A stretch of DNA of 64,000 nucleotides, taken from NCBI GenBank assembly GCA_020849765.1, contig JADLAY010000035.1:1-64000 (forward strand), in the 5' to 3' direction. The stretch comes from Anaerolineae bacterium (lineage in GTDB: Bacteria > Chloroflexota > Anaerolineae > Aggregatilineales > Phototrophicaceae). This document shows positions 34,184 to 43,566 of this stretch, piece after piece; the first letter of the stretch is position 1, and every line of letters starts with the position of its first letter. The notes under the pieces were generated by a model. The model saw only the letters and a program-made list of their open reading frames with translations. It did not search any database and was not told the origin of the DNA. Both the position numbers and the translations under genes were made by a program.

Positions 34184-34197
34184 TGAAAACGTTTCCG
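34184..34197. promoter_or_regulatory. LacI-family-type operator upstream of the galactokinase-like gene
   Basis: TGAAAACGTTTCCG matches the LacI/GalR/CcpA-type operator pattern TGWAARCGYTWNCW at all but the last base. It lies 16 bases upstream of the GTG start and 16 bases downstream of a possible -10 box, TACACT (34163-34168). No regulator gene is nearby. Confidence 0.4.
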
Positions 34198-34212
34198 TGA
34201 AGCGAGGGCGGT

Positions 34213-34683
34213 GTGATCTTTTCAACGCAGAGTGATCCGCCAGTGCATTTGTTGGCCGGGTTTGCTCGATTCCTGCCGGATAAAACCCCAGAGCTGGTGC
34301 TCCAGGCTCCGGGACGCGCTCTGTGGGCGGCGGTGGCCCGGCGCACGGACGATTACTTCAGCGTGGCCAGCGTCGAGTCGGATGCGCGCGCATCATTCAG
34401 CTACCAGAGTGCCAAAGCCCGGCGTACCCTGCTGCGGCGTCCGCTGCCGAGCTGGGTGCGCTACGGTGCGGGGATGCTGATTCTGCTCTCCAACGAAGGC
34501 CTGGACATAAGCGGGTTCGATGCAGTGGTCGCGGGCGGCGAAAACGACGAGGCGCGCTACGAATATGCAGTCGGGTTGGCGTTTGGCGCCATCTATTACA
34601 CGCTGAGCGGCAAACCCTACACCGAGGACAAACTGGTCGACCTGGCCGAGCGCGTGCGCCGCGAGTACGTTCAGGTGATATGA
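34213..34683 (+). CDS. Degenerate galactokinase-like (GHMP N-domain) protein
   Basis: A 156-residue protein that I align by eye to the N-terminal half of galactokinases. HLLAGFARFLPDK sits where NLIGEHTDYN is expected, ALWAAVARRTDDYFSVAS resembles the strand region after it, SWVRYGAGMLILLSNEGLDI resembles WADYVRGVAWAL..G, and FDAVVAGG..AVGLAFGAIYYTLSG resembles the segment around the GHMP P-loop. The phosphate-binding PxGAGLSSSA loop is absent, replaced by ENDEARYE, and the C-terminal domain is missing. It is probably not a kinase; binding or regulation is possible. The start is GTG 34213 with GAGGGCG upstream. Confidence 0.5.
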   Translation: MIFSTQSDPPVHLLAGFARFLPDKTPELVLQAPGRALWAAVARRTDDYFSVASVESDARASFSYQSAKARRTLLRRPLPSWVRYGAGMLILLSNEGLDISGFDAVVAGGENDEARYEYAVGLAFGAIYYTLSGKPYTEDKLVDLAERVRREYVQVI

Positions 34684-34741
34684 AAAGGACGTGCACACTG
34701 GCACGTCCGCACGTCCTTATCCCAAGTGAGCAAGTCTGGTA

Positions 34742-35209
34742 TTAGGCCTCTTTGCCGGTTGCGGCGGCGACCGCCAGTCGCACGCTGTCTTCCGGCTTGA
34801 CGTTGATGCGCGAGTCGGTCACATGGCCGCTCTCGTCCATCACCCAGTGCGAGCGCACGGTGCCCATGTACGTCTTGCCGTAATTCGTCTTTTCCCCCCA
34901 CGCGCCCCAAGCTTCCAGCACCTTGTGATCCGGGTCGGAGAGCAGGTCGTAAGGCAGGTTCTCTTTCTGCTTCCACTTGAGCAGATCTTTCGGCTCATCC
35001 GTGCTGATACCGAGGACGACCGCGCCTTCCACCTGCAGGTTGGGGAAGTTATCGCGGAAGCCGCAGGCCTGCTTCGTGCAGCCGGGCGTATCCGCACGCG
35101 GGAACGCGAACAGGATGACCTTCTTACCGCGGAGGTCGCTCAATTTGACCGGGTTGCCATCCTGATTTGGCAGCTCGAAATCGGGGGCCATTTCGCCAAT
35201 CACCGGCAT
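34742..35209 (-). CDS. Thiol peroxiredoxin, BCP type (copy A)
   Basis: A 155-residue thioredoxin-fold protein, MPVIGEMAPDFELPNQDG at the start. The peroxidatic Cys is in DTPGCTKQACGFRD (TPGC) and a second Cys five residues later is placed as the atypical resolving cysteine. It reduces peroxides at the expense of thioredoxin. ATG 35209 lies seven bases after AGGAG. Its neighbour at 35298 is a close paralogue on the same strand. Confidence 0.92.
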   Translation of the reverse strand: MPVIGEMAPDFELPNQDGNPVKLSDLRGKKVILFAFPRADTPGCTKQACGFRDNFPNLQVEGAVVLGISTDEPKDLLKWKQKENLPYDLLSDPDHKVLEAWGAWGEKTNYGKTYMGTVRSHWVMDESGHVTDSRINVKPEDSVRLAVAAATGKEA

Positions 35210-35297
35210 ATCCATACTCCTCATGTGATGCGCAGTGCGTCAGACAAAGCTTCAATCGGCAAGCAACGGCAGTCGCAGTCAGGCTGCTGATCGCCGT

Positions 35298-35777
35298 CTA
35301 GATAGCATTGCGAAGGGGCGGCAGCGTGCCCAGAACGCGGAGTGCCTCGTGCACCGCTCCCATGGGGATGCCGATCTTTTCCTCGATGAGGATGCCGTTT
35401 TCGTCAATCACCCACAGCGAGTGCGCGGTGAGCGGCAGCCTGAGCAGGCCGAGCATGGATGCGCCGTAAGCGCCCCATGGCTTCAGCATGGCAAGATCCG
35501 GATCCGAGAGCAGATCGTAGGGCAGGTTGCGATTGCGCTTGAACTGGGTCAGCGCTTGCTGCGAGTCCGAACTGATGGTCAGCACGACGGCGTCAGCATC
35601 GCTCAGGTCATCGAACTCGTCACGAAAAGCGCACGCCTGCGCCGTACAGCCGGGCGTGCCCGCTTTGGTAAAGGCGAACAAGATGACACGTTTGCCGCGG
35701 AAGTCGCTCAAGCGAACGAGCTTGCCATCTTGATTGGGTAATTCGAAGTCGGGGGCGGGTTCGCCAATTTGTGGCAT
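35298..35777 (-). CDS. Thiol peroxiredoxin, BCP type (copy B)
   Basis: A 159-residue protein beginning MPQIGEPAPDFELPNQDGK, with the active site GTPGCTAQACAFRD. Both the peroxidatic and the atypical resolving cysteine are present. It is the upstream member of a tandem pair; the downstream copy shares the N-terminal 60 residues closely but diverges after about residue 90. ATG 35777 is preceded by GAGGA at six bases. The pair probably arose by local duplication. Confidence 0.92.
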   Translation of the reverse strand: MPQIGEPAPDFELPNQDGKLVRLSDFRGKRVILFAFTKAGTPGCTAQACAFRDEFDDLSDADAVVLTISSDSQQALTQFKRNRNLPYDLLSDPDLAMLKPWGAYGASMLGLLRLPLTAHSLWVIDENGILIEEKIGIPMGAVHEALRVLGTLPPLRNAI

Positions 35778-35906
35778 ATGCATCCTCGTCAATCTTTAGG
35801 CTTGAACCTACTTTACCGCGCGTTGATGAGTGTGGCTTTAGACATCCATTGGATGCGGACAAAATCTGCCTGACCTACGCCCGCGCCGTGTGGTATCGTT
35901 GTGCGC

Positions 35907-37736
35907 ATGAGCCAGACTTTCCTCAGGCGTCATCGCGCCTTTCTCACCAGTGTTGCCCTGCTCGCCATTCTGCTCGTCATCTATTTGCCCACTCTGCAAA
36001 CGATCCCGAACGGCAGCGAACACTACTATATGATCGACGTCGGCGAGACGCAGATCGTCCTCAACGTCTGGGGCACGCTGCACGCGACTGGCTATCCGCT
36101 GTACGTGATAGCTGGCAGCGCGATCGTGGCCGTGCTGCGCGGGCTGGGCATTAGCCCGGTGACCGCGCCCGCGCTCGTCTCGCTGATCTGGGGGCTGGCC
36201 GCGCTGACGTTGTTCTATGCGCTGTTGGTACGCCTGACGAAGCGTGTCTTGCTCTCCGCAATGGCGGTGCTGCTGTTCGGCCTCATGCGCACTGTCTGGA
36301 TTCATCACGCCATCGCCGAAATCTACACCTTCGGCCTGCTGATCGGTCTGGGGCTGTTGGCGCTTGCTTTGTGGCAGCCGCCGGTCAAGCACCGGCTGTA
36401 CTGGCTGGCCTTGCTCGGTGGCCTCGGCGTGGCTCATCACCGGGCCATCGCCATGATGATCCCGGCGCTCTTATTCGCCGTCTATCCTGATTTTCGCACG
36501 CAGGGGCGCAAACTCCCGCGCACGCTGGTGATCTGCCTGCTGCTGGGGCTGATCGGCTTTCTGCCGTATGCCTACCTGATGTTGCGTGCGAATGCCGGTG
36601 CCGCCTGGGTCTATGGTTCACCGGGCACGCTGGCCGGGCTATGGGATCAATTCACCGGACGCGAGGCCGCCCGTTTCATCGGCGCACCGGGGTCGCTCGA
36701 GGCGTTCTTCGCCAACGTCAACCTGGTCAACAACGTGCTCGTGACCGATGCGACGCTGCCGGGCATCCTCGCCGGAATCGCCGGGCTAATCCTCGGGAGC
36801 CTGCGCAAAGAGCGGCGCACGCTCGCACTGACGATGATCCTTAGTGGCCTGGCCGCGCTGCTTTTTCACTACGTCTTTTATACGGACATCCTCTCGGCGC
36901 TGATTCTGCCGGTCTTACTCAGCGTGGCGGCGGGTTGGCTGCTGCTGGCGGATGCTCTGATCGACACGCCACGGCTGGTCTCGCTGCCGGTGCCGGAGGC
37001 GCTCGGCGTCGTCGCCGCGGCTTTCGCCGTCGCCCTCTTCAACAGCAATCATGATTTTATTCAGACTTTGACGACTGACCCGACCGGCCAGGAGACAATT
37101 GCACTGGCCCAGGAAACGCCGCCCGGCAGCGCCTTGATGCTGGCCTGGGGGCCGCGCCATTTCGCGGTCGGGCTGGCGCGTGATGTGCTGGGCGAACTGC
37201 CGGACGTCGAACTGGTCGATCACAAGACTGATTTCGCCACGTTGGTCGCGCGCAAACCGCTGGTGACGCCTGCCTTCACCTTCTACGCGCAGCCGGTGTC
37301 ATGGTGGGAAGCGCAGCTCGGTGAGCCGGTCTACTTGCGGACGGTCTCACCCGATCTGGTCGAAATTGCGACGGCGCCGGAGATCGTCGCTGACGCCGGG
37401 CCATTAGGCGCGCAGACTTCGCAGATTGTGTGCGATGTTGATAGTATTTTGTTGCAGGTCGATTGGTACACGCCGACGGTGCCTGAGCGCGATTTGAGTG
37501 TCTTCGTCCATCTGCTCGACGCAAGCGGCACCATCATTGCCCAGGCCGATCAGGCTGCGCCGGTCTATGGCTGGCGGCCCCTGACGACGTGGCAGGCGGG
37601 GGAAATTGTGCCCGATATGTATGCGCTGCCGAACCTAGATAATGAGGCAGCGATCCGCTTTGGACTATACGCCCAGCGTGCGGACGGCAGTTTTGAGAAT
37701 GTGATTGAAGAGGAACTTTCGGCGGACTGCCCATGA
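35907..37736 (+). CDS. DUF2723 family membrane protein (glycosyltransferase-like)
   Basis: A 609-residue polytopic protein. TM1 (FLTSVALLAILLVIYLP) is followed by a loop with the acidic patch YYMIDVGETQIVLNVWG and HATGYPLYVIAG, a pattern shared with DUF2723/TMEM260-type GT-C mannosyltransferases. About ten more membrane segments run to residue 385; the rest is a soluble beta-rich domain (VDWYTPTVPERDLSVFVHLL). It may transfer a sugar from a lipid carrier to secreted protein or glycan, an inference from the fold class. The next gene starts inside its stop codon. Confidence 0.75.
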   Translation: MSQTFLRRHRAFLTSVALLAILLVIYLPTLQTIPNGSEHYYMIDVGETQIVLNVWGTLHATGYPLYVIAGSAIVAVLRGLGISPVTAPALVSLIWGLAALTLFYALLVRLTKRVLLSAMAVLLFGLMRTVWIHHAIAEIYTFGLLIGLGLLALALWQPPVKHRLYWLALLGGLGVAHHRAIAMMIPALLFAVYPDFRTQGRKLPRTLVICLLLGLIGFLPYAYLMLRANAGAAWVYGSPGTLAGLWDQFTGREAARFIGAPGSLEAFFANVNLVNNVLVTDATLPGILAGIAGLILGSLRKERRTLALTMILSGLAALLFHYVFYTDILSALILPVLLSVAAGWLLLADALIDTPRLVSLPVPEALGVVAAAFAVALFNSNHDFIQTLTTDPTGQETIALAQETPPGSALMLAWGPRHFAVGLARDVLGELPDVELVDHKTDFATLVARKPLVTPAFTFYAQPVSWWEAQLGEPVYLRTVSPDLVEIATAPEIVADAGPLGAQTSQIVCDVDSILLQVDWYTPTVPERDLSVFVHLLDASGTIIAQADQAAPVYGWRPLTTWQAGEIVPDMYALPNLDNEAAIRFGLYAQRADGSFENVIEEELSADCP

Positions 37737-38545
37737 GAAGACAGCTTAGCACGGTCGGCATCCTTCTGGCGTTGTGCCTCGGCGCCTGCCAGACCGCTCC
37801 CAGCGCCACGCCCGATCCTTTCGCGGGGGTCGTGGAGGCCAAGCTCCTCGCGACGGTTGGGCTCACGGCGACGCCCGGTGAAGCAGAACGTCAGGCGACG
37901 GCAGCGGCGGTCGCGCAGCAGCCGGACATCATTCGCTCGACGCCCGTGCCCTCGCCGACACCCTACATCGGCGTCTTCCTGGGCGAGATCGGCGATTCGG
38001 TCGCGCCACAGCCCGCGCTCGATTCAGCTATCTTCATCACAGCCGCTCCGCTGACCGCTGCGACAGTCACTGCCGAAAGCTGCGTCAATGTCCCCGATGT
38101 GCGCTTCGGCACGGCATGGCAAGCGGAACCCGCCATCACATCCGCCTTGGGCTGCGCCGGGGAACCCGCCGTTAGTTTTGACGGCACGACGCAGATCTTC
38201 GAGAACGGCTTCATGGTCTTCATCCCCGGTGGCGAGATCTGGGCGATAGCGCCGGAAGTGCCGTCCGGGCGCTACTGGTATACGGCGGAGACGCCGCCCC
38301 CGCCACCGGAAGATATCCTCGCCCCGGAGGGGCTGCGGGTGCCGACGTTGGGTTTTGGAGCTGTGTGGGCGTCGCTGCCGAGCCTGCGCCAGACTCTCGG
38401 TTTTGCGCGCACCGATGAAAGCGCTGCGTCGGTGGTCGTTCAGCGTTTCATCGGCGGCACGTTGATGTTCGATGCCAGCGCCGGGCAGACGTTCGCCTTG
38501 CTCGGCAACAATCAGACGCAGGGGGCAGTCTATGGCCCTTATTGA
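37733..38545 (+). CDS. Lipoprotein with two LGFP-like repeats
   Basis: A 270-residue protein with a lipoprotein signal ([10 protein letters not shown], lipobox LGAC at residue 19). A Thr/Ala/Pro-rich stretch leads to two similar modules of about 55-60 residues. The first is [20 protein letters not shown] with [20 protein letters not shown] (about 115-180), and the second is [20 protein letters not shown] with [12 protein letters not shown] (about 205-265). These resemble LGFP-like repeats thought to bind cell-surface glycans. It overlaps the DUF2723 gene by four bases (ATGA), and its 3' end overlaps gatB by seven bases on the opposite strand. Confidence 0.7.
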   Translation: MRRQLSTVGILLALCLGACQTAPSATPDPFAGVVEAKLLATVGLTATPGEAERQATAAAVAQQPDIIRSTPVPSPTPYIGVFLGEIGDSVAPQPALDSAIFITAAPLTAATVTAESCVNVPDVRFGTAWQAEPAITSALGCAGEPAVSFDGTTQIFENGFMVFIPGGEIWAIAPEVPSGRYWYTAETPPPPPEDILAPEGLRVPTLGFGAVWASLPSLRQTLGFARTDESAASVVVQRFIGGTLMFDASAGQTFALLGNNQTQGAVYGPY

Positions 38546-39993
38546 TTGCGCAGTGCCTGGAGCTTCTGCGTCAGCAGTTCACGCACGACCTGCGGATTGC
38601 CGCGGCCTTTGAGCGCGCCCATGACCATGCCCATGATCGGCCCGAACAGCTTGTCTTCGCCCGCTGCGTAACGATCGAGCATGTCGCCTGCGCCCGCCAG
38701 TGCTTCGTCGATGGCGCCGCTGATGGCGTCCGTATCACTCACCTGTGCCAGACCCTTCTCTTTCACGATCTGATCGGGGTCGCCGCCGCTATCCCACATC
38801 TCGACGATCAGGGTCGCCGCGGTGTTCTTGTTGATCGTCCCGGCGTCGACGAGCTTGGCCAGTTTCGCCAGATTTGCGGCTGTGACGCGCGTTGGGATGT
38901 CCTCGCGCTCGATGCTGTCGCGGTTGCACAGGGCGAACAGGCTGCCGAGCAGCAGGTTGGCGGTCGTCTTCGCCTGAGCGCCCGCGGCCAGCACGTCCTC
39001 ATAATAGTGCGCGACGGCCTGCTCGACCGTGATCGTGTGCGCATCGTAATGGCTGAGGCCGAGCTCTTGCATGAAGCGGTCGCGCTTCACGTCCGGCAGT
39101 TCCGGCAGCCCACCGCGCACGCTCTCGACCCATTCCCAGCTGATCTCCAGGATAGGCAGGTCGGGTTCGGGGAAGTAGCGATATTCGTCTGCGCTCTCTT
39201 TGTAGCGCTGGACGACGGTGCGCTGGCGATTCTCGTCCCAGCCCATGGTCGCCTGGCGCACACCCTCGCCGTTCTCCCACGCTTTGATCTGGCGCTCGAT
39301 TTCGTAGTCGATCGAACGGTAGAGGCTGCGGATGCTGTTGAGATTCTTGACTTCGGTGCGCGTGCGGAAGCCGGTGTCATCCTTGTGCATAACGCTGACG
39401 TTGGCTTCCAGACGGAGGACGCCCTTACTCATATCGCCGCTGTTGACGCCCAGGTATTGCAGGATGCTGCGCAGCTTGCGTGCGTAGGCCTCGGCCTCTT
39501 CCGCGCTGTGGATGTCCGGCTCGGTGACGATCTCGAGCAGGGGGACGCCGGCGCGGTTGTAATCGACCAGGCTGTCGTCGTTGATGTGAGTCAGCTTGCC
39601 CGTGTCTTCTTCCAGGTGCGCGCGGCGAATGCGGATGTGCCGGGTCTCTCCGTTGTTCAGTTCGATGTCGACCCAGCCATTGACGCACAGCGGGCGGTCG
39701 TACTGGCTGATCTGGTAGCCCTTAGGCAGGTCCGGATAGAAGTAGCTCTTGCGCGCAAATTGGTTGACGGGCGGGATCTCGCAGTTGAGGGCCAGCCCGA
39801 CCATCATGGCGTATTCGACCGCCTGCATGTTGATGACGGGGAGCGTGCCGGGCAGTCCGAGCGATACCGGGTCGACGGCCGTATTCGGCGCAGCGGTCAC
39901 GCTGTCCACGACCGGACAATTCGAGAACATCTTGCTCTGGGTAAGCAGTTCGGCGTGAATCTCTAAGCCGATAATCGGTTTCCAATCGGACAT
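38539..39993 (-). CDS. gatB: Aspartyl/glutamyl-tRNA amidotransferase subunit B
   Basis: A 484-residue GatB. The signature [20 protein letters not shown] is at the N-terminus, followed by [40 protein letters not shown] and [11 protein letters not shown]. The C-terminal YqeY-like helical tail (about 335-484) ends with [20 protein letters not shown], which touches the tRNA. It is the kinase/tRNA-binding part of the GatCAB complex that makes Gln-tRNA or Asn-tRNA from misacylated tRNA. I use ATG 39993 (AGGTG eight bases upstream) over ATG 39999. gatA and gatC are not in the window. Confidence 0.96.
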   Translation of the reverse strand: MSDWKPIIGLEIHAELLTQSKMFSNCPVVDSVTAAPNTAVDPVSLGLPGTLPVINMQAVEYAMMVGLALNCEIPPVNQFARKSYFYPDLPKGYQISQYDRPLCVNGWVDIELNNGETRHIRIRRAHLEEDTGKLTHINDDSLVDYNRAGVPLLEIVTEPDIHSAEEAEAYARKLRSILQYLGVNSGDMSKGVLRLEANVSVMHKDDTGFRTRTEVKNLNSIRSLYRSIDYEIERQIKAWENGEGVRQATMGWDENRQRTVVQRYKESADEYRYFPEPDLPILEISWEWVESVRGGLPELPDVKRDRFMQELGLSHYDAHTITVEQAVAHYYEDVLAAGAQAKTTANLLLGSLFALCNRDSIEREDIPTRVTAANLAKLAKLVDAGTINKNTAATLIVEMWDSGGDPDQIVKEKGLAQVSDTDAISGAIDEALAGAGDMLDRYAAGEDKLFGPIMGMVMGALKGRGNPQVVRELLTQKLQALRNQ

Positions 39994-40133
39994 GTCCATG
40001 GCACCTGTCGCATCGTGATTAGTGAGTGAAGAATGCTCAGAACTATACCACACAAACAGGCGTGGGGCGGGGCATAAATCCACATGGGCGAGATGCGGGA
40101 TGTGGTGTTTTTCAGACGAAGTTGAGCGGCCTG

Positions 40134-40958
40134 CTAACCCTCAATCGCCTTCAGAATCTGCTCGTATTCCGGTTGTTCAAGCAGTGCCCGGCGCATGTAA
40201 TCCTGCATCGGTTCGCTGGCACGCTCCATGGCCGCCCGGCACAGCTTCAACGCTGCATCATGATCGCCGCGCTCCCAGGCGATCAGCCCGCGGTTGAACG
40301 GAATCATCTGGTCGGTGGGTGTCAGCAGCCCGGCGGATGCGTAATCAGCGTCAGCGAATTCCAGTTGGCCGTTGCGACGCTGAGCGTCAGCGCGGGCGAG
40401 CAGCAGTCGAGCGCGGAAGCCATCGACAAAGCGATCGTCGGGTGTGGTCGTATCGGTCAGCATGGTCAGCGAATCGCTGTAGGAACGAGCGGCCAGTCCA
40501 TAGTCACCCGCCTGCGCAGCGATGTCGCCCATCCACTGCATCCAGCGCCAGGTCTTCGGCTGCTTGCGCGCGAGTTCCAGTGCGGAGTGCGTGTCACCGC
40601 GCGTCAGCAGCAAGCGCACGTGCTGTTCGGTCAGGCGATTGCGCTCGGTTGGCCCGCCAGCCAGATCGGTCGCTACCATCATGGCGCGAATCGCCGCCGC
40701 GAAATCGCTGAGCTGCTCGAAGATGATCGACTGCTCGACGTAATCGGCACTGGTCGGGTCGCTCAAACGCTCCAGGTCGAGCGCCGCGGCGCGCAGATGC
40801 TCTTCGTCGTTCAGTCGGCGGTAGATGGCCGCGCGCAGGCGCAGCGCTTCGTCCTCTGCATCCCCCGCGATCGCTTCGTCCAGGGTGGTCAACGCCTGGT
40901 CGAGTTCCCCTGCATCAATAAACGCCTGTGCTTTTTCAAGCGGCGTGTACGTCGTCAT
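40134..40958 (-). CDS. TPR-like helical repeat protein
   Basis: A 274-residue helical protein. TPR-like pairs are visible at the start ([20 protein letters not shown]), near residue 70 ([21 protein letters not shown]), around 115 ([19 protein letters not shown]) and near 240 ([20 protein letters not shown]). It is a protein-interaction scaffold of unknown partner. The start overlaps the stop of the histidine kinase gene by four bases, so the two are translationally coupled, and the kinase is the obvious candidate partner. Confidence 0.8.
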   Translation of the reverse strand: MTTYTPLEKAQAFIDAGELDQALTTLDEAIAGDAEDEALRLRAAIYRRLNDEEHLRAAALDLERLSDPTSADYVEQSIIFEQLSDFAAAIRAMMVATDLAGGPTERNRLTEQHVRLLLTRGDTHSALELARKQPKTWRWMQWMGDIAAQAGDYGLAARSYSDSLTMLTDTTTPDDRFVDGFRARLLLARADAQRRNGQLEFADADYASAGLLTPTDQMIPFNRGLIAWERGDHDAALKLCRAAMERASEPMQDYMRRALLEQPEYEQILKAIEG

Positions 40959-43360
40959 GCTTCTGCCTCCGTCAGTGTGTAGGCTTCGGACATGAGTTGA
41001 GGCAGAACGATAATAAAAGTGCTGCCTTGCCCCAATGTGCTGCTCACGTGGATTTCACCCCCGTGAAGCTGAATAATCTCACGCGCAATACTCAAGCCCA
41101 GACCTGTCCCCTGAACTTCGCTGGGCACGCGGAAAAACGGCTGGAAGACACTTTCCAGGTTTTCTTCGGAAATGCCGATGCCGTTGTCTTCGATCTCGAT
41201 CCTGGCGCAGGTGCCGAGCAAGGCATCGACGTTGTTCGGCAGCAGGCGCGCGGTAATCGTACCACCAGGCGCTGTGTAATTAATGGCGTTGATCAGCAGG
41301 TTGGTGATGACCTGGGCCAGACGCTTGTTATCGACGTAGGCCATGACGGGTGCGTCAGGTGTTTCATGGCGCAGTGTGATCGACTTGCGTTCCGCTTCTG
41401 CTCCCTGAAGATCGACCAGACCGGAAATGAACGGCCCCAGGTCGACATTCTGGCGATTCAGACTCATCAGGCTGCGCTCCAGGCGCGAGAGATCGAGCAT
41501 ATCCTCGACCAGTTCGCGCATGTTATCGACGACGGCCTCAAGCACGCCCAGATGATCGGCGGCCTTTTCCGGCTGCCGCCTCAGCAGGTAGAGACGGGTC
41601 TTCGCGTTCGTCAGCGGGGTGCGCAGCTCGTGCGAGGCATGGGCGACAAAGCGCGATCGCTGCTCAGCCAGAGCCTTCTCTTTGCTGATGTCACGCGCGA
41701 CGCCGACGAGGCCGATCAGCGTTCCTTGTGGATCGACCAGCCGTGCAGCGGAAATACTCGCCAGGAAGTAAGTGCCGTCCTTGCGCGGCACGTGAGCTTC
41801 AATCTGCCAGCGCGCCTGATTGCTCAGTCGCTTGACCACCGAGCGTGCCACGTCCGCAAATTTCTGCCCGTTCTGATCCTGCTGCATGAAGATCGGCGGG
41901 GCATCAACCAGCCATTCGTCGTCTTCGTAACCGGTCAGCGCGATCAAGGCTGCGTTGACGAAACGGACGCGCATACTGCCATTCACAGGCTCGGCGTAGA
42001 TGACTCCCTCCGTCATCGAGTCGAGGATGGCGTTGAGCTGGGCGCGCTCGTGCTCCAGTTCGGCGGTGCGCTCGCGGACGCGCGCCTCGAGCCGGGCGGC
42101 CTGATCGTTGATGCGGCGGTACATATCCGCATTGTTGAGCGCGATCGCGGCCTGATCGGCGAAAGCTTGCAGTCGCTCCGAATCGGCATCTGTGTATACG
42201 TTCGGCTGTTCGCTGTCAACATTCAGGAAGCCGATGGTGCGATTGCCCAGGTGAATCGGCGCGGTAATGTGCGAGCGAATCCATTCAAAGCCAGGGACAC
42301 GCTCCCAACGCGATTCCTTCTGCACGTCCGGGATGATGATGGGCGTGCCGGTTTCGATGACGATGCTCATGGTGTAGGTGGTGTCGATCGGCAAGCGGAG
42401 GTTTTCGATGATCGACATCTCAGCGCCGAGATCGCCGTAACCTTCGAGACGGCGTGTGCGCGCAACGCTGCCATCGACCAGCATGATGCTGGCGCCTCTG
42501 AACTCGATGATGTGCTGCATGTTGGCGAAAATGCGGTTGAGCACTTCGTCATGATCGAGGGTCTTGACGATGTCGGCAGCAATTTCGCGCAGCGCCTCGG
42601 CCATGGCTCGCTGGCGCGTCTCGGCGACCTGAGCCAGCTTTCGTTTGGTGACGTCGTGGATGATCATGCAGACGTAGCGCTGATCGCCGACTTCAATCGG
42701 CCCACTGAAGACAGCGATGTCGCGGCATTCCCCGTTGGCGAGGCGATGGCGCAGCGTGATATTGGTCGTCTGCAGCGGTTCCGTGTTTTTCTGCGCCGGG
42801 GCATCCAGGTCGGCCAATGACATCGTCATCAACTGCTTCTGTGGATAGCCGTAAAAGGCGTAGGCGGCGCGGTTTGCGTCGACGATGTTGCCCGTTTGCG
42901 GGTCGACCAGCAGCATGACGGCGCGTGATTCGTGAAACAGTTGGTGCGCACGCCGCTGGCTCTCGACCAGTTCCTGGCGTTGTTCCGCCATTTCGGCGAG
43001 ACGGCGAACACGATTGCGCAGAATGGCTTCGTGCGTGGGAAATAGACAGACGTCATCCGCACCGGCTTCGAATGCGGCGTCGATCCAGTTCGAATCCTGC
43101 GCGCCCACCATCAAGACCGGGATGGCAGCAGTCTGCTTGCCCGCCTTGATATGCGCGCACAGCTCAATTCCATCCCCATCGCTCAGGTTGTGACCCAGAA
43201 GGACGAGTGGAACCGGATAAGAATTGAGGATTTGCAGCGCCTTAGCTCCGTTCGATGTTCCGAACAGTTTCAATCCTTCATTGGAAAGCCAGGCGCGGAT
43301 GTCTGATAGTCGCTGATCGTCTCCATCCACAACAAGGATGGGCTTCTCTTGTAAATGCAA
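40955..43360 (-). CDS. Hybrid sensor histidine kinase with pseudo-receiver, PAS and GAF domains
   Basis: An 801-residue cytoplasmic protein with no clear TM segment. Residues 1-115 are a receiver-like domain, then a PAS domain (about 140-265, ANRAAYAFYGYPQKQL), a GAF domain (about 290-430, ITAPIHLGNRTIGFLNVDSE), a coiled linker, a second PAS (about 450-565) and HisKA with FVAHASHELRTPLTNAK. HATPase_c carries LLINAINYTAPGG, IEDNGIGISEENL and GTGLGLSIARE. In the receiver the acidic pocket is present (D12, D14, D15), but the phospho-acceptor Asp is Gly56, the conserved Thr is Gly86 and the Lys is Phe107. The start is TTG 43360 with AGGTG upstream. It is coupled to the TPR gene. Confidence 0.92.
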   Translation of the reverse strand: MHLQEKPILVVDGDDQRLSDIRAWLSNEGLKLFGTSNGAKALQILNSYPVPLVLLGHNLSDGDGIELCAHIKAGKQTAAIPVLMVGAQDSNWIDAAFEAGADDVCLFPTHEAILRNRVRRLAEMAEQRQELVESQRRAHQLFHESRAVMLLVDPQTGNIVDANRAAYAFYGYPQKQLMTMSLADLDAPAQKNTEPLQTTNITLRHRLANGECRDIAVFSGPIEVGDQRYVCMIIHDVTKRKLAQVAETRQRAMAEALREIAADIVKTLDHDEVLNRIFANMQHIIEFRGASIMLVDGSVARTRRLEGYGDLGAEMSIIENLRLPIDTTYTMSIVIETGTPIIIPDVQKESRWERVPGFEWIRSHITAPIHLGNRTIGFLNVDSEQPNVYTDADSERLQAFADQAAIALNNADMYRRINDQAARLEARVRERTAELEHERAQLNAILDSMTEGVIYAEPVNGSMRVRFVNAALIALTGYEDDEWLVDAPPIFMQQDQNGQKFADVARSVVKRLSNQARWQIEAHVPRKDGTYFLASISAARLVDPQGTLIGLVGVARDISKEKALAEQRSRFVAHASHELRTPLTNAKTRLYLLRRQPEKAADHLGVLEAVVDNMRELVEDMLDLSRLERSLMSLNRQNVDLGPFISGLVDLQGAEAERKSITLRHETPDAPVMAYVDNKRLAQVITNLLINAINYTAPGGTITARLLPNNVDALLGTCARIEIEDNGIGISEENLESVFQPFFRVPSEVQGTGLGLSIAREIIQLHGGEIHVSSTLGQGSTFIIVLPQLMSEAYTLTEAEA

Positions 43361-43410
43361 GGTGACACCTGAACAATTGGAGCGTTGTCGGGTGTTCGAC
43401 CGCCAGGTCG

Positions 43411-43439
43411 ATGATACTCAAATATCATTATCAGGGCAA
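43411..43439 (-). promoter_or_regulatory. Promoter of the histidine kinase-TPR operon
   Basis: TTGCCC (43439-43434), a 17-base spacer and TATCAT (43416-43411) on the minus strand, about 50 bases before the TTG start. CGACC-GCCA-GGTCG (43398-43411) could fold in the leader. Confidence 0.5.
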
Positions 43440-43492
43440 AAACGACGGCGAGAGCATAAGGAATCAATGCTGTGGCGGGCGCAGATGATCAT

Positions 43493-43525
43493 AAGAAAGC
43501 GATCACATGCTCACAATGTGATCGC
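43493..43525 (-). terminator. Rho-independent terminator of the aminotransferase gene
   Basis: GCGATCACAT pairs perfectly with ATGTGATCGC around a 7-base loop, followed on the minus strand by TTTCTT. It begins 42 bases after the aminotransferase stop. Confidence 0.8.
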
Positions 43526-43566
43526 CTCGTCTGCAGACTGTTGGTTTCGCTGGCGGTGGCTGACTC

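Noticed and set aside
38542-39966. A 474-codon open frame opposite gatB
   Set aside because: gatB is complete with all signatures; the antisense product has no family resemblance.
40928-42820. A 630-codon open frame opposite the histidine kinase
   Set aside because: The kinase domains are unmistakable on the other strand.
43085-43105. A TTCGAATCC-like tRNA T-arm sequence
   Set aside because: It lies inside the histidine kinase gene and has no flanking tRNA arms.
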